Origin: an uncultured Arthrobacter sp.
Lineage (GTDB): Bacteria; Actinomycetota; Actinomycetes; Actinomycetales; Micrococcaceae
Assembly (NCBI RefSeq): GCF_947495145.1
Contig: NZ_CANLXP010000003.1
Location: forward strand, 124,001 to 188,000
Direction of reading: 5' to 3'
DNA: 64,000 nucleotides
Positions 52,564 through 64,000 of this stretch are shown one piece after another. Made by a program: the position numbers and the translations under genes. Position 1 is the stretch's first letter; every line of letters begins with the position of its first letter. The notes under the pieces were generated by a model. The model was given only the letters and a program-made list of their open reading frames with translations. It searched no databases and was not told the DNA's origin.

Positions 52564-53558
52564 AGCACCTGCTGTCCACCGAGAGCCTTTCAGCCGTTGA
52601 CGCCGTCCGGATCCTTGATACGGCCGAGGAAATGGCCGCCGTCGGCGAACGCGAGGTCAAAAAGCTGCCCGCGCTGCGGGGACGCACCGTTGTGAACCTC
52701 TTCTTCGAGGATTCGACCCGCACGCGCATCTCATTCGAAGCTGCAGCAAAGCGGCTCTCCGCCGATGTCATCAATTTCGCAGCCAAAGGCTCGTCGGTTT
52801 CCAAGGGCGAGTCGCTCAAGGACACGGCGCAGACCCTTGAGGCAATGAGCGCCGATGCCGTGGTGATTCGTCATTGGGCGTCCGGGGCACCCGCAAGGCT
52901 CGCCGCGTCGGACTGGATCGACGCCGCTGTGATCAATGCGGGAGATGGAACCCATGAGCATCCGACGCAGGCTTTGCTCGATGCATTTACCCTCCGCAGG
53001 CACTGGTCCAGGGTCGCCGGACGTCCATCCCTCGGTGGCGATCTGGCCGGGCTCCGCATCGCCATTGTGGGCGATGTCCTGCATTCACGGGTCGCCCGCT
53101 CCAACCTGTGGCTACTCACCACGCTGGGGGCAGAAGTGACCCTCGTGGCGCCGCCGACACTGTTGCCTGTAGGAATAGACAGCTGGCCGTGCAGGGTCAG
53201 CTTCGACCTCGACGAGGTGTTGGCAACGGGCCCTGACGCGATCATGATGCTCAGGGTCCAGGGTGAGCGGATGAACGCTGCCTTCTTTCCTTCCACACGG
53301 GAGTACACGCGAACGTGGGGGTTCGACGACGAACGGCTGGCGGCGCTTGAGGCCTCGGCAGGCAAGGACACCATCATCATGCATCCCGGCCCGATGAACC
53401 GGGGTCTTGAAATCTCGTCAGCGGCCGCTGACTCGCCCCGTTCGACGATCCTGGCGCAGGTACGCAACGGCGTCTCAGTCCGCATGGCCGTCCTTTACCT
53501 GCTGCTGTCGGGTGACGACTCCGCGCAGCCCACCCCCGCCCAGGAGGCAACAGTATGA
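52560..53558 (+). CDS. pyrB: Aspartate carbamoyltransferase catalytic subunit
   Basis: [36 protein letters not shown]. Confidence 0.97.
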   Translation: MKHLLSTESLSAVDAVRILDTAEEMAAVGEREVKKLPALRGRTVVNLFFEDSTRTRISFEAAAKRLSADVINFAAKGSSVSKGESLKDTAQTLEAMSADAVVIRHWASGAPARLAASDWIDAAVINAGDGTHEHPTQALLDAFTLRRHWSRVAGRPSLGGDLAGLRIAIVGDVLHSRVARSNLWLLTTLGAEVTLVAPPTLLPVGIDSWPCRVSFDLDEVLATGPDAIMMLRVQGERMNAAFFPSTREYTRTWGFDDERLAALEASAGKDTIIMHPGPMNRGLEISSAAADSPRSTILAQVRNGVSVRMAVLYLLLSGDDSAQPTPAQEATV

Positions 53559-54877
53559 GCACCCCCAGGTACCTGATCAAGGGCGCCACAACGGCAGCCG
53601 GTGAGACCGGCGTTGATTTCGTGATTGAAGCCGGACGCATCGCCGAGCGGGGCCGATCGCTGTCGGCTTCGGGCGTCGTCGTCGTCGATGCTGACGGACT
53701 GGTGCTCCTGCCGGGAATGGTGGACATCCATACCCACCTTCGGGAACCCGGGCGCGAAGATGCGGAAACCGTTGAAACGGGCACGCGGGCAGCTGCGCTG
53801 GGCGGTTACACCGCGGTTCACGCCATGGCCAACAGTATGCCGGTAGCTGACACCGCGGGCGTGGTGGAACAGGTCTATGCCCTGGGCAGGCGCGCCGGGT
53901 GGGTCGACGTCCGCCCGGTGGGGGCCGTGACCATCGGCCTGGCGGGGGAGCGGCTTGCGGAGCTCGGCGCGATGGCGCAGTCGCGGGCAGCTGTCCGGGT
54001 CTTCTCCGATGACGGTATCTGTGTGTCCGACCCTGTGCTGATGCGCCGCGCCCTCGAATACGTGAAGGCTTTCGACGGTGTGGTCGCCCAGCATGCCCAG
54101 GACCCGCGTCTCACCGCGGGCGCACAGATGAATGAGGGCGCTGTCTCGGCTGTCCTTGGCCTGGCGGGCTGGCCGGCGGTTGCGGAAGAAAGCATCATTG
54201 CCCGGGACGTGCTCCTGGCCCAGCATGTCGGCTCGCGCCTCCATGTATGCCATGTGTCGACGGCGGGTTCGGTCGAAATCATCCGGTGGGCGAAGCAGCG
54301 CGGCGTGAACGTGACCGCGGAAGTCACGCCGCATCATCTGTTGCTGACCGACGAGTTGGTCCGCTCCTGGGATCCCGTCTATAAGGTGAACCCGCCCCTG
54401 CGCACGAACGACGACGTCACGGCGCTCCGCGAGGCACTGGCGGACGGGACAATCGACGTCATCGGCACCGACCATGCACCGCACCCCTCCGAACACAAGG
54501 AGTGCGAATGGGCGCAGGCAGCCATGGGAATGACGGGCCTCGAAACCGCCCTTTCGGTGGTACAGCACACCATGATCGAAACCGGACTGATGGACTGGTC
54601 GCGCTTCGCTGAGGCGACGTCCATCCTTCCCGCACGCATCGGCGGGGTAGCGCCGCAGGGCAGGCCGCTAAAACCGGGGGAGATGGCGAATCTCACACTG
54701 GTGGATCCGGCGGCCCGGTGGACTGTCGACCCCCATAAGATGGCTACCAAGGGCCGCAACAGTCCCTTCGCCGGCCTCGAGCTGCCTGGCGCCGTCGTCG
54801 CAACCTTCTACGCCGGACATGCCACCGTGCTTGAAGGACGGCTCAACACACCGCATCCCGATGCGCAAGGGGACTAA
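53555..54877 (+). CDS. pyrC: Dihydroorotase
   Basis: [42 protein letters not shown]. Confidence 0.97.
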   Translation: MSTPRYLIKGATTAAGETGVDFVIEAGRIAERGRSLSASGVVVVDADGLVLLPGMVDIHTHLREPGREDAETVETGTRAAALGGYTAVHAMANSMPVADTAGVVEQVYALGRRAGWVDVRPVGAVTIGLAGERLAELGAMAQSRAAVRVFSDDGICVSDPVLMRRALEYVKAFDGVVAQHAQDPRLTAGAQMNEGAVSAVLGLAGWPAVAEESIIARDVLLAQHVGSRLHVCHVSTAGSVEIIRWAKQRGVNVTAEVTPHHLLLTDELVRSWDPVYKVNPPLRTNDDVTALREALADGTIDVIGTDHAPHPSEHKECEWAQAAMGMTGLETALSVVQHTMIETGLMDWSRFAEATSILPARIGGVAPQGRPLKPGEMANLTLVDPAARWTVDPHKMATKGRNSPFAGLELPGAVVATFYAGHATVLEGRLNTPHPDAQGD

Positions 54878-54881
54878 GAGC

Positions 54882-55412
54882 GTGGACGTAGCAACAACCG
54901 CCGTCGTCATCTCACTGGTTGCGATCGTGCTGGTAGTGGGACTGATGGCCCTCGGCTGGCGGAACCGCGTACGGCGCCAGCAGACGCTGCAGGCTCCGCC
55001 CGTAGCTCCCGAGGATCCGGGGGCACCCCTCTACGCGGCGGTCGGGCAGTACGTGGTCACCACCACCGGCGGTGACTGGCTGGACCGGGTCACCGCACAT
55101 GGCCTCGGGAACAAGGCCACAGCCACCGCCGCCGTCTACCCGCACGGGCTGCTGTTCGACCGGTCCGGCGACACCGACGTCTACATCGCCACGCAGAACC
55201 TGACGGGCGTGCGACTGGAGCGCGGCATGGCCGGAAAGTTCGTCGAGAAGGACGGACTGGTGGTTGTGTCCTGGACGATGGACTCCCAAACATTCGATAC
55301 CGGCTTCCGAACCAGGTACGCGGCAGACAAGACGCAGCTCCTGGCAGCGATCAGCGCACTGATCGAGGACGCCGACCCCCTCACCAACCCCACAGGCAAG
55401 GAAGTACAGTGA
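54882..55412 (+). CDS. PH-like domain membrane protein in the pyr operon
   Basis: One N-terminal [31 protein letters not shown]; conserved location between pyrC and carA. Confidence 0.8.
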   Translation: MDVATTAVVISLVAIVLVVGLMALGWRNRVRRQQTLQAPPVAPEDPGAPLYAAVGQYVVTTTGGDWLDRVTAHGLGNKATATAAVYPHGLLFDRSGDTDVYIATQNLTGVRLERGMAGKFVEKDGLVVVSWTMDSQTFDTGFRTRYAADKTQLLAAISALIEDADPLTNPTGKEVQ

Positions 55413-56641
55413 CAACACACGCGCCAGTAACAGGAGCCGGAGCAGCGGCTGTCCTGGTCCTTGAGGACGGTCGGATCTTCCGCGGACGAAGCTACGGCGC
55501 CCACGGTACGGCGCTTGGCGAGGCGGTTTTCGCCACCGGCATGACCGGCTACCAGGAAACCATCACCGACCCCTCGTACGCCCGGCAGCTCGTGGTTCAG
55601 ACAGCGCCGCACATCGGCAATACGGGAGTCAACCGCGACGACGCCGAATCCCGCCGGATCTGGGTGGCCGGCTACATCGTTCGTGACCCCGCCAGGCGGC
55701 CGTCCAACTGGCGGTCCGAGAAAAGCCTCGACGATGAGCTGGTTGAGCAGGGCGTGGTCGGCATCCAGGGTGTCGACACGCGCGCCGTCACCCGGCACCT
55801 CCGCGAGCGCGGCGCCATGAAGGCCGGCATCTTTTCGGGAGCCGACGCGGCACGCAGCGACACCGAGCTCCTCGCCGAAGTGAACGGCCAGCGCAGCATG
55901 GAGGGATCGCGGCTCGCCGAGGAAGTCAGCATCGACTCGCGCTACGTTGTCGAGCCCGCCGACCACGGTTGGGACGGTGAGCCCCGGTTCACCGTGGCAG
56001 CGCTGGATCTCGGGATCAAGGCAATGACGCCGAAGCACTTCGCCCAGCGTGGGGTGCGCACCGTGGTGCTGCCGGCAGATTCAACGTACGACGACGTCGT
56101 GGCCGTCGGCGCTGATGGAGTCTTCATGTCCAACGGTCCGGGTGACCCGTCCACGGCGGATGCCCAGGTGTCGCTGCTGCGTCAGGTCCTCGACGCACGG
56201 ATACCGTTCTTCGGCATCTGCTTCGGCAACCAGATCCTTGGCAGGGCACTGGGCTTCGGCACCTACAAGCTGCGCTACGGGCACCGGGGAATCAACCAGC
56301 CCGTGCTCGACCGGCGCACGGGGAAGGTCGAGATCACCAGCCAGAACCATGGCTTCGCCGTGGATGCGCCGCTCGACGGCCCGGTGACTGCTCCCGAGGA
56401 ACGCTTCGGGAAGGTCGAGGTCAGCCACGTGTGCCTCAATGACGACGTGGTCGAGGGCCTCGCATGCCTGGACCTGCCGGCGTTTTCCGTCCAGTACCAC
56501 CCGGAAGCGGCCGCCGGCCCGCATGACTCCGCGTACCTGTTCGACAGGTTCATCGACTTCATGGCCGAAGCTGCCCGACCGGGCGAACTCGATGCCTCCG
56601 AGGTCTCCAAAGCTCCCACCCCCGCGCAGGAAGAAAACTAG
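55409..56641 (+). CDS. carA: Carbamoyl-phosphate synthase small subunit
   Basis: [50 protein letters not shown]. Confidence 0.98.
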   Translation: MTTHAPVTGAGAAAVLVLEDGRIFRGRSYGAHGTALGEAVFATGMTGYQETITDPSYARQLVVQTAPHIGNTGVNRDDAESRRIWVAGYIVRDPARRPSNWRSEKSLDDELVEQGVVGIQGVDTRAVTRHLRERGAMKAGIFSGADAARSDTELLAEVNGQRSMEGSRLAEEVSIDSRYVVEPADHGWDGEPRFTVAALDLGIKAMTPKHFAQRGVRTVVLPADSTYDDVVAVGADGVFMSNGPGDPSTADAQVSLLRQVLDARIPFFGICFGNQILGRALGFGTYKLRYGHRGINQPVLDRRTGKVEITSQNHGFAVDAPLDGPVTAPEERFGKVEVSHVCLNDDVVEGLACLDLPAFSVQYHPEAAAGPHDSAYLFDRFIDFMAEAARPGELDASEVSKAPTPAQEEN

Positions 56642-59600
56642 ATGCCCCGCAGAACCGATCTCACCTCCGTCCTGGTCATCGGATCGGGCCCCATCGTCAT
56701 CGGCCAGGCGGCCGAATTCGATTACTCAGGCACCCAGGCACTGCGCGTGCTGAAGGAGGAAGGCCTGAGGGTCATCCTCGTCAACTCGAACCCGGCGACC
56801 ATCATGACCGACCCGGAGTTCGCCGACGCCACCTACGTTGAGCCGATCACCCCCGAGGTGGTCGAGAAAATCATTGCGAAGGAGCGCCCCGACGCGATCC
56901 TTCCCACCCTGGGCGGCCAGACAGCCCTCAACACGGCGATTGCCCTGGACAAGAACGGCGTGCTTGAGAAGTACGGTGTGGAACTCATCGGTGCGAACAT
57001 CGCGGCGATCGAACTCGGCGAGGACCGCGAGAAGTTCAAGGGCGTCGTCGAGCGCTGCGGGGCAGAGTCGGCCAGGTCCGCCATCATCCATTCACTGGAT
57101 GAGGCGTTCGTTGCTGCGGAAGACCTCGGCTACCCGATGGTGGTCCGGCCCTCCTTCACCATGGGCGGCCTTGGCTCCGGACTGGCCTACAACGAGCAGG
57201 ACCTGCGGCGCATCGTGGGCCAGGGCCTGCAGTACAGCCCCACCAGCGAGGTGCTGCTCGAGGAGAGCATCCTCGGGTGGAAGGAGTACGAGCTGGAGAT
57301 GATGCGCGACAAGAAGGACAACGTCGTCGTCGTCTGTTCCATCGAGAACTTCGACCCGGTCGGGGTCCACACCGGTGACTCCATCACGGTGGCTCCGGCG
57401 CTGACCCTGACCGACCGCGAGTACCAGCGCCTGCGGGATATCTCCATCGCAGTCATCCGCGAGGTTGGCGTGGACACCGGCGGCTGCAACATCCAGTTTG
57501 CCGTCGAGCCCGGCACCGGCCGCGTTGTCGTCATCGAGATGAATCCCCGGGTATCCCGTTCCTCAGCGCTGGCATCGAAGGCGACCGGCTTCGCCATCGC
57601 GAAGATCGCAACCAAGCTCTCGCTCGGCTACACCCTGGACGAGATCCCCAACGACATCACCCGGCAGACCCCCGCTTCCTTCGAGCCAACCCTCGATTAC
57701 GTCGTGGTCAAGGTTCCACGTTTCGCGTTCGAGAAGTTTCCCGCAGCGGACGACACGCTGACCACCACCATGAAGTCCGTGGGCGAGGCCATGGCCATGG
57801 GCAGGAACTTCACTGAGGCGCTGCAGAAGGCCCTGCGGTCGCTCGAGCAGAAGGGCTCTCAGCTGACGTTCGAGCCGGTCAGTGAGTTCGATGTTCCGGA
57901 ACTGATCGAGTTGGCCAAACGCCCGACGACTGAGCGCCTCTCACAGGTCCAGCGTGCACTCTTGGGCGGAGCGAGCGTCGAAGCTCTCTACGAGGCCACC
58001 GGTATTGACCCGTGGTTCCTGGACCAGCTTGTCCTCCTCAACGAGGTGGCCGGTACGGTGCGCAGTGAAGGGATCAAACCGGACACCCTTCGGCTGGCGA
58101 AGCGGCATGGTTTCTCCGACGAGCAGATCGGGCTCCTTACACACACCGCCGAGGCGGTCGTGCGGGGGGTGCGCCACGCGCTGGATATCCGGCCCGTTTT
58201 CAAGACCGTTGACACCTGCGCGGCTGAGTTCGCGGCCTACACGCCCTACCACTACTCGTCCTACGACGAAGAGGACGAGGTGGGCCTGCACGCCAAGCCG
58301 TCCATCATCATCCTGGGCTCCGGACCGAACCGCATCGGGCAGGGCATCGAGTTCGACTACTCCTGCGTGCACGCCACCATGGCGCTGCGCAAGGCCGGCT
58401 ACGAGACGGTGATGGTCAACTGCAACCCCGAAACGGTGTCCACTGACTACGACGTCTCCACCCGTCTCTACTTCGAACCCCTCACTCTGGAGGACGTGCT
58501 CGAGGTCATCGCCGCGGAGGAGCGCACCGGCGGCGTCATGGGCGTCTTTGTGCAGCTTGGCGGCCAGACTCCGCTGAAGCTCGCCCAGGCGCTTGCTGAC
58601 GCCGGGATCCCGATCCTCGGTACGTCGCCCGAAGCCATCGATCTGGCAGAGCACCGGGGGGAGTTCGCGCGGGTCCTGGCCGAAGCCGGGCTGATCGCCC
58701 CGAAGAACGGCACGGCCGTCTCCTTTGAGGACGCGCGCTCCATCGCGTCTGAGATCGGTTACCCCGTCCTGGTGCGTCCCTCCTACGTGCTGGGCGGACG
58801 CGGCATGGAGATCGTCTACGACGAGGCGAACCTGGCCCGCTACATCTCCAATGCCACCGAAATCACCGCGGACCACCCGGTGCTGATCGACCGCTTCCTC
58901 GAAGACGCAGTGGAAATCGACGTCGATGCGCTCTACGACGGCAAGGACCTGTATCTCGGCGGCATCATGGAGCATATCGAGGAAGCCGGCATCCACTCCG
59001 GCGATTCAGCCTGCGTGCTGCCGCCGATCACCCTGGGCACGGATGTGCTGGAGAGGGTCCGTGCAGCAACGCACGCGATTGCCGAGGGAGTGGGCGTCCG
59101 CGGTCTCATCAACATCCAGTTCGCCCTGGCGACGGACGTGCTCTACGTACTGGAAGCCAACCCGCGTGCCTCACGTACCGTGCCGTTCGTGTCGAAGGCG
59201 ACCGGCGTACAGATGGCGAAGGCAGCCGCCCTCATCGGCACCGGCGTCACCATTCACCAGCTCCGCACCGCCTACAAGATGCTGCCCGAGACCGGCGACG
59301 GATCACGGCTGCCGCTGTCCGCTCCAGTGTCCGTGAAGGAGGCCGTTCTTCCGTTCAGCCGCTTCCGCACACCGGAGGGTACCGTGGTGGATTCGCTGCT
59401 CGGCCCAGAGATGCGTTCCACCGGCGAAGTCATGGGAATCGACAAGCACTTCGATACGGCCTTCGCCAAGAGCCAGGCTGCCGCGAACAACGCCCTGCCC
59501 ACACAGGGCAAGGTCTTCGTCTCAGTTGCCAACCGGGACAAGCGTTCGATCATCATGGGCGTCAAGCGGCTCTCCGACCTTGGTTTCGAGATCGTCTCCA

Positions 59601-59953
59601 CCGGCGGCACTGCCGATGTCCTGCGCCGCAACGGCATCCAGGCAACACCTGTCCGGAAAGTCGCCGAAGGCAGCAGCGCAGAGGGGGAGGGCACCATCGC
59701 AGACCTGGTGGTCGCCGGTGAAATCGACATGGTCTTCAACACACCCTCGGGAGGGGAAGCCCGCAGTGACGGTTACCAGCTGCGCGCCGCTGCAACCTCG
59801 ATTGGCATTCCCTGCATCACCACCGTCGCTGAGTTCAACGCGGCAGTGCAGGCAATCGAGGCGCTGCGCACCTATGAGTGGTCGGTCACGAGCCTGCAGG
59901 ACCACGCACGGGCTATCCGGGGCGAGACCGTTCCGGACCCGGTCGGAGCGTGA
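56642..59953 (+). CDS. carB: Carbamoyl-phosphate synthase large subunit
   Basis: Duplicated ATP-grasp domains; [40 protein letters not shown]. Confidence 0.98.
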   Translation: MPRRTDLTSVLVIGSGPIVIGQAAEFDYSGTQALRVLKEEGLRVILVNSNPATIMTDPEFADATYVEPITPEVVEKIIAKERPDAILPTLGGQTALNTAIALDKNGVLEKYGVELIGANIAAIELGEDREKFKGVVERCGAESARSAIIHSLDEAFVAAEDLGYPMVVRPSFTMGGLGSGLAYNEQDLRRIVGQGLQYSPTSEVLLEESILGWKEYELEMMRDKKDNVVVVCSIENFDPVGVHTGDSITVAPALTLTDREYQRLRDISIAVIREVGVDTGGCNIQFAVEPGTGRVVVIEMNPRVSRSSALASKATGFAIAKIATKLSLGYTLDEIPNDITRQTPASFEPTLDYVVVKVPRFAFEKFPAADDTLTTTMKSVGEAMAMGRNFTEALQKALRSLEQKGSQLTFEPVSEFDVPELIELAKRPTTERLSQVQRALLGGASVEALYEATGIDPWFLDQLVLLNEVAGTVRSEGIKPDTLRLAKRHGFSDEQIGLLTHTAEAVVRGVRHALDIRPVFKTVDTCAAEFAAYTPYHYSSYDEEDEVGLHAKPSIIILGSGPNRIGQGIEFDYSCVHATMALRKAGYETVMVNCNPETVSTDYDVSTRLYFEPLTLEDVLEVIAAEERTGGVMGVFVQLGGQTPLKLAQALADAGIPILGTSPEAIDLAEHRGEFARVLAEAGLIAPKNGTAVSFEDARSIASEIGYPVLVRPSYVLGGRGMEIVYDEANLARYISNATEITADHPVLIDRFLEDAVEIDVDALYDGKDLYLGGIMEHIEEAGIHSGDSACVLPPITLGTDVLERVRAATHAIAEGVGVRGLINIQFALATDVLYVLEANPRASRTVPFVSKATGVQMAKAAALIGTGVTIHQLRTAYKMLPETGDGSRLPLSAPVSVKEAVLPFSRFRTPEGTVVDSLLGPEMRSTGEVMGIDKHFDTAFAKSQAAANNALPTQGKVFVSVANRDKRSIIMGVKRLSDLGFEIVSTGGTADVLRRNGIQATPVRKVAEGSSAEGEGTIADLVVAGEIDMVFNTPSGGEARSDGYQLRAAATSIGIPCITTVAEFNAAVQAIEALRTYEWSVTSLQDHARAIRGETVPDPVGA

Positions 59954-60804
59954 TGGAAACCTTCGGCTCACGCCTCGCTGCCGCCGTCGGGCGCTTCGGG
60001 AACCTGTGTGTGGGGATCGACCCGCACCCGGCACTGCTCGCAGCATGGGGGATCCCCGATTCCCCGGCCGGTGTCGAACAGTTCTCGGCAACGGTGCTGG
60101 AGGCGGTCGCGGGCAGGGTTGCGATCATCAAGCCGCAGGTTGCCCTGTTCGAACGGCACGGTTCACAGGGGATGGCAGCGTTGGAGCATCTGCTGGCCCG
60201 CAGCGCTGAGAGCGGCGTCCTGACGATTGCCGATGCCAAGCGCGGCGACATCGGGTCCACCATGGCGGGCTACGCCGACGCCTGGCTCCGGAATGGATCG
60301 GCACTGGCAGCAGACGCACTCACACTGAGTCCCTACCTGGGTTTCGAGTCGCTCCGTCCGGCACTGACCGTCGCCCGTGAGAACGGACGCGGAGTGTTTG
60401 TCCTGGCGTTGACTTCCAACCCCGAAGGCGCCTCCGTCCAGCACGTGGGCGGCGAAGACTCTGTCGCGCGCCGGATCGTGCAGGCTGCCGCTGCCGAGAA
60501 CGACGACGGGGTCCCCGGCTCGGTGGGTCTGGTGATCGGCGCTACCGCGGGAGACGCCGTGCGGCAGCTCCGGCTCGATCTCAGCACCCTGAACGGTCCC
60601 ATCCTTGCTCCCGGGGTAGGCGCGCAAGGAGCCGGGAGGCAGGAGCTCCGGAAAACCTTTGCGCGTACATCGGGCATCATCCTGCCTACCTCAAGCAGGG
60701 AGATCCTCAGCGCCGGTCCCACCGTTGCCGGGCTTCGCCGGGCCGTGGCCGCTACGCAGCATCAGGTCGGCCCTGGGAATGGCGCCGGCCCCGGAACGGA
60801 TTGA
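59953..60804 (+). CDS. pyrF: Orotidine 5'-phosphate decarboxylase
   Basis: LCVGIDPHPALLAAWG, IADAKRGDIGSTMAGYADAWL; TGATG overlap with carB. Confidence 0.96.
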   Translation: METFGSRLAAAVGRFGNLCVGIDPHPALLAAWGIPDSPAGVEQFSATVLEAVAGRVAIIKPQVALFERHGSQGMAALEHLLARSAESGVLTIADAKRGDIGSTMAGYADAWLRNGSALAADALTLSPYLGFESLRPALTVARENGRGVFVLALTSNPEGASVQHVGGEDSVARRIVQAAAAENDDGVPGSVGLVIGATAGDAVRQLRLDLSTLNGPILAPGVGAQGAGRQELRKTFARTSGIILPTSSREILSAGPTVAGLRRAVAATQHQVGPGNGAGPGTD

Positions 60805-60903
60805 TTTTGGGCCAGCCAAGCAGATAGGTTCAGTGCAAGCCCATACTCCAGATCCGGAACTGCCGGTGCTTGGCCGACGGTTGCAACTGCCTAGGGAGCC
60901 CGA

Positions 60904-61230
60904 GTGAGCCTGAAGCCTCTCACCGATAGTGAACGAACACTGGCGCGGGAAAAAGCGACGGCGGCGAGGACTGTCCGGGCGGAGCTGAAGTCCAAGCTGA
61001 AGTCCGGAGAGATATCCGTCGATGAGGTCATCAACGGCTCGGCTCAGGATGAGGCCATCGGCAGGCTTCGGGTTCTGGACCTGCTGAAAGCTCTGCCGGG
61101 CGTTGGAGAGAAGCGGGCTGCAGGGATCATGGATACCGTCGGTATCGCCGCTACCCGCAGGGTGCGGGGCCTCGGCATTCACCAGCGCAAGGCTCTCGTT
61201 GAGCATCTGATGAACCACCGAAGCGCATAA
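60904..61230 (+). CDS. mihF: Integration host factor, actinobacterial type (mIHF)
   Basis: LLKALPGVGEKRAAGIMDTVGIAATRRVRGLGIHQRKALVEHL; between pyrF and gmk. Confidence 0.95.
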   Translation: MSLKPLTDSERTLAREKATAARTVRAELKSKLKSGEISVDEVINGSAQDEAIGRLRVLDLLKALPGVGEKRAAGIMDTVGIAATRRVRGLGIHQRKALVEHLMNHRSA

Positions 61231-61254
61231 CCGTCACTAGAGAAGGAAGTATTC

Positions 61255-61824
61255 GTGAATCAGCCGCGGCTGACCGTGCTTGCGGGCCCAACGGCTGTGG
61301 GCAAAGGGACCGTATCAACCTACATCCGCGACAACTATCCCGAGGTGGAGTTGTCTGTGTCTGCAACGACGCGCCCGCCCCGCCCAGGTGAAGTGGACGG
61401 TGTGCATTACCACTTCGTTTCTTCCGAGGAGTTCGACGTCCTTGTCGAAGGCGGGCAGATGCTCGAGTGGGCGGTGGTCCATGGACGCAACCGGTATGGC
61501 ACGCTCCGCCGTACTGTGCGGGCCGCGATGGAGGCCGGGAAGTCAGTCCTGCTGGAAATCGACCTGCAGGGCGCCCGGCAGGTCAAAGAGAGCATGCCGG
61601 ACGCGAATTTCGTGTTCCTCGCACCCCCGAGCTGGGAGGAAATGGTTCGGCGCCTTGTCGGCAGGGGCACCGAAACACCCGAGGAGCAGCAGCAGCGTCT
61701 TGAAACCGCTAAACTGGAACTTGCTGCCGAACCGGAATTCGATCACACAGTGATTAATGACGACGTTCAGCGCGCAGCAGATGAGCTTGTTTCATTGATG
61801 GGCTTGACCGCGCACTCGCACTGA
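61255..61824 (+). CDS. gmk: Guanylate kinase
   Basis: [41 protein letters not shown]. Confidence 0.97.
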   Translation: MNQPRLTVLAGPTAVGKGTVSTYIRDNYPEVELSVSATTRPPRPGEVDGVHYHFVSSEEFDVLVEGGQMLEWAVVHGRNRYGTLRRTVRAAMEAGKSVLLEIDLQGARQVKESMPDANFVFLAPPSWEEMVRRLVGRGTETPEEQQQRLETAKLELAAEPEFDHTVINDDVQRAADELVSLMGLTAHSH

Positions 61825-61870
61825 GAGCGCGGCGCAGTACGTTTACGGCCCAGCGACTATTGGAGATTTT

Positions 61871-62131
61871 GTGTCTACTCAACCCGAAGGCATCATCAAC
61901 CCGCCGATCGACTCCCTGCTGGAGGCCTCGGACTCGAAGTACGCCCTCGTGATTTACGGGGCCAAGCGCGCCCGCCAGATCAACGCTTACTACTCGCAGC
62001 TGCACGAGGGCCTGTTTGAGTACGTCGGTCCGCTCGTGGAGACCAAGCTGAACGAGAAGCCCCTGTCGATCGCCCTGCGCGAGATCAACGAGGGCATGCT
62101 CGTCGCTGCCCCCGCTGAAGCGTCGGAGTAA
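61871..62131 (+). CDS. rpoZ: DNA-directed RNA polymerase omega subunit
   Basis: [33 protein letters not shown]; between gmk and coaBC. Confidence 0.96.
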   Translation: MSTQPEGIINPPIDSLLEASDSKYALVIYGAKRARQINAYYSQLHEGLFEYVGPLVETKLNEKPLSIALREINEGMLVAAPAEASE

Positions 62132-62162
62132 GCGCCCCGCCGGTCAGTAGACAGGTACCGAC

Positions 62163-63389
62163 GTGCGTATCGTCCTGGGAGTTGGAGGAGGGATTGCCGC
62201 CTACAAGGTGGCGTCCCTCCTGCGTTTGTTCACTGAGTCCGGCCATGATGTAACGGTCATACCCACTGAGGCTGCGCAGCGCTTCGTCGGGACGGCTACG
62301 TGGGAAGCACTTTCGGGAAACCCGGTCAGCAACAGTGTGTTTGACGCCGTCGACCAGGTGCGTCACGTCCGGCTGGGCCAGGAAGCAGACCTGGTGGTCA
62401 TTGCTCCTGCAACAGCTGATTTGCTGGCCCGTGCGGCCGCGGGGATGGCCGATGACCTGCTGACCGGTTCACTTCTCGTCACCCGGGCACCGGTTGTGTT
62501 CGCTCCGGCCATGCATACCGAAATGTGGCAACATCCGGCCACCGTTGCAAACGTTGCGGCACTGAGGCAACGCGGCGCCGTCGTGCTTGAGCCTGCTGTG
62601 GGCCGCCTGACGGGCGCCGACAGCGGGCCCGGACGGTTGCCCGAGCCTGAAGCGATCCACGAGGCGGCGATGAAGGCGGTGTCCGGGACCGGCGACCGTG
62701 CAGAGCGTCCGCTGGCTGGACGCATTGTCACCATTACGGCGGGCGGCACGCGTGAGCCCCTGGATCCGGTTCGGTTCCTCGGTAACCGTTCCTCCGGAAA
62801 GCAGGGCGTTGCCCTTGCCAATGCTGCCCTGGACGCGGGCGCGAGAGTCAGATTCATCGCGGCCCATATGGAGGTGCCGCCTCCGGCCGGCGTCGATCTG
62901 ACGGTTGTCGAAACCGCCGAAGAATTGCGTGAGGCCACGCTGGAGCTCGCTCGGACTACCGATGCACTCATCATGGCGGCAGCCGTCGCTGATTTCCGGC
63001 CGGATTCGGTCTCGGAAACGAAAGTAAAGAAGCGTGATGACGGGGAAAACCCGGTCATCACGCTCGTGCGGAATCCCGACATCCTGGTTGAGGCTGTGCA
63101 GCAGCGCACGGAGCTGGCATCGCCGGCGGTGATTGTCGGATTCGCTGCTGAAACCGGAGATGATGACGCCACGCCGCTCGCGCACGGGTTGCGGAAACTG
63201 GAGCGCAAGGGTTGCGACTTCCTGGTCCTGAACCGGGTCGGCCGGAAACTGGTCTTCGGGCAGGATGCCACCGAAGTAACCATCCTGGACGCACGCGGCG
63301 CTGAGCCGGAGACGGTCAGCGGGAGCAAGACCGATGTTGCGGCAGTGATCGTGGCCAGGGTGGCTTCGGCGCTGCACCGGGCCGGATAG
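62163..63389 (+). CDS. coaBC: Bifunctional phosphopantothenoylcysteine decarboxylase/phosphopantothenate--cysteine ligase
   Basis: GVGGGIAAYKVASLLRLF, TAGGTREPLDPVRFLGNRSSGKQG. Confidence 0.97.
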   Translation: MRIVLGVGGGIAAYKVASLLRLFTESGHDVTVIPTEAAQRFVGTATWEALSGNPVSNSVFDAVDQVRHVRLGQEADLVVIAPATADLLARAAAGMADDLLTGSLLVTRAPVVFAPAMHTEMWQHPATVANVAALRQRGAVVLEPAVGRLTGADSGPGRLPEPEAIHEAAMKAVSGTGDRAERPLAGRIVTITAGGTREPLDPVRFLGNRSSGKQGVALANAALDAGARVRFIAAHMEVPPPAGVDLTVVETAEELREATLELARTTDALIMAAAVADFRPDSVSETKVKKRDDGENPVITLVRNPDILVEAVQQRTELASPAVIVGFAAETGDDDATPLAHGLRKLERKGCDFLVLNRVGRKLVFGQDATEVTILDARGAEPETVSGSKTDVAAVIVARVASALHRAG

Positions 63390-63496
63390 CGCCTCACACC
63401 GGAAGCGGCGTCCCGGCCTTCCCTGACAGCGGCAGCTGGGGACGTAGCACCCGGAAACACAACCGGGCGGTCGTCCCAACCAAGTAGAGTGGTCAC

Positions 63497-64000
63497 GTGA
63501 ATTCACCCCATACGCCTAGCCCTTCCTTGCGATTGTTCACCTCGGAATCGGTCACGGAAGGCCATCCTGACAAGATCTGCGACCAGATCAGCGATGGAAT
63601 TCTGGACGCGCTGCTTGAGGCTGATCCGCGGTCCCGCGTGGCGGTGGAAACCCTCGTGACAACCGGTCTGGTTCACGTGGCAGGTGAAGTGACCACAGAG
63701 GCCTACGTCGAGATCCCCGAAATCGTCCGCAAGACAATCCTCGGCATCGGGTATGACTCCTCGGCGAACGGATTCGATGGCGCACGCTGCGGCGTTTCCG
63801 TGTCCATCGGCCAGCAGTCACCGGAAATCGCCTCGGGCGTGTTCACGTCGCTCGAGACGCGCCTGGGCACGAGCAGCGATCCCTACGACGCCCAGGGCGC
63901 AGGGGACCAGGGCATCATGTTCGGCTACGCCAGCGACGAGACACCGGTTCTGATGCCCACGCCGATCTGGCTGGCCCACCGGCTGTCCGAGCAGCTGACC
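63497..64000 (+). CDS. metK: S-adenosylmethionine synthetase (5' part, truncated by window end)
   Basis: GTG start, reads [57 protein letters not shown]...; open to 64000; absent from ORF track. Confidence 0.96.
   Translation, partial: MNSPHTPSPSLRLFTSESVTEGHPDKICDQISDGILDALLEADPRSRVAVETLVTTGLVHVAGEVTTEAYVEIPEIVRKTILGIGYDSSANGFDGARCGVSVSIGQQSPEIASGVFTSLETRLGTSSDPYDAQGAGDQGIMFGYASDETPVLMPTPIWLAHRLSEQLT

Noticed and set aside
53495-54568. 357-aa minus-strand ORF inside pyrC
   Set aside because: Shadow ORF opposite dihydroorotase
57941-58996. 351-aa minus-strand ORF inside carB
   Set aside because: Shadow ORF opposite a conserved ATP-grasp domain

Overview
The window is a GC-rich actinobacterial chromosome segment. 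Gene content and order look like Arthrobacter or another Micrococcaceae. It is almost entirely core genome, and I found no convincing prophage, IS element, CRISPR array or secondary-metabolite cluster. From left to right: the 3' tip of a likely rpiB, then nei2, tRNA-Gly(TCC), tRNA-Pro(TGG), tig, clpP1, clpP2, clpX and a DsbA-like mycothiol-type reductase. Next come valS (-), an SDR, a T-box leader, ileS, folC, a DUF4233 gene, ndk and an aldo/keto reductase. A fadB-like/thiolase pair (-), RNase D (-) and a DUF3000 gene (-) follow. After these is a three-gene cassette transcribed leftward (DUF6421-like protein > SDR > threonine-aldolase-like lyase). Then msrB, a small USP-like protein, an alpha/beta hydrolase, sufE/sulfurtransferase and a ZapE-like ATPase. 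A guanidine-III-type riboswitch precedes a SugE/Gdx SMR exporter, followed by a four-gene tRNA cluster (Gly-Cys-Val-Gly, minus strand). The remainder is a PD-(D/E)XK nuclease-like gene, def, fmt, rsmB, rpe, an acVLRF1-like release factor (-), rarA, rpsD, DUF948 and DUF6167-like genes, alaS, ruvX, mltG, aroE-C-K-B, efp, nusB, prsW-like (-), pyrR with a PyrR-binding leader, pyrB, pyrC, a PH-like membrane gene, carA, carB, pyrF, mihF, gmk, rpoZ, coaBC and a truncated metK. The most interesting items are the cis-regulatory RNAs, the DUF6421/SDR/lyase cassette, a strong-SD 31-aa ORF missing from the ORF track, a hairpin abutting a duplicated tRNA-Gly, a perfect 22-bp inverted repeat behind rpsD, a palindromic operator candidate before the thiolase gene, and recurrent leaderless-type starts. 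All family calls are from reading the sequence without database searches.
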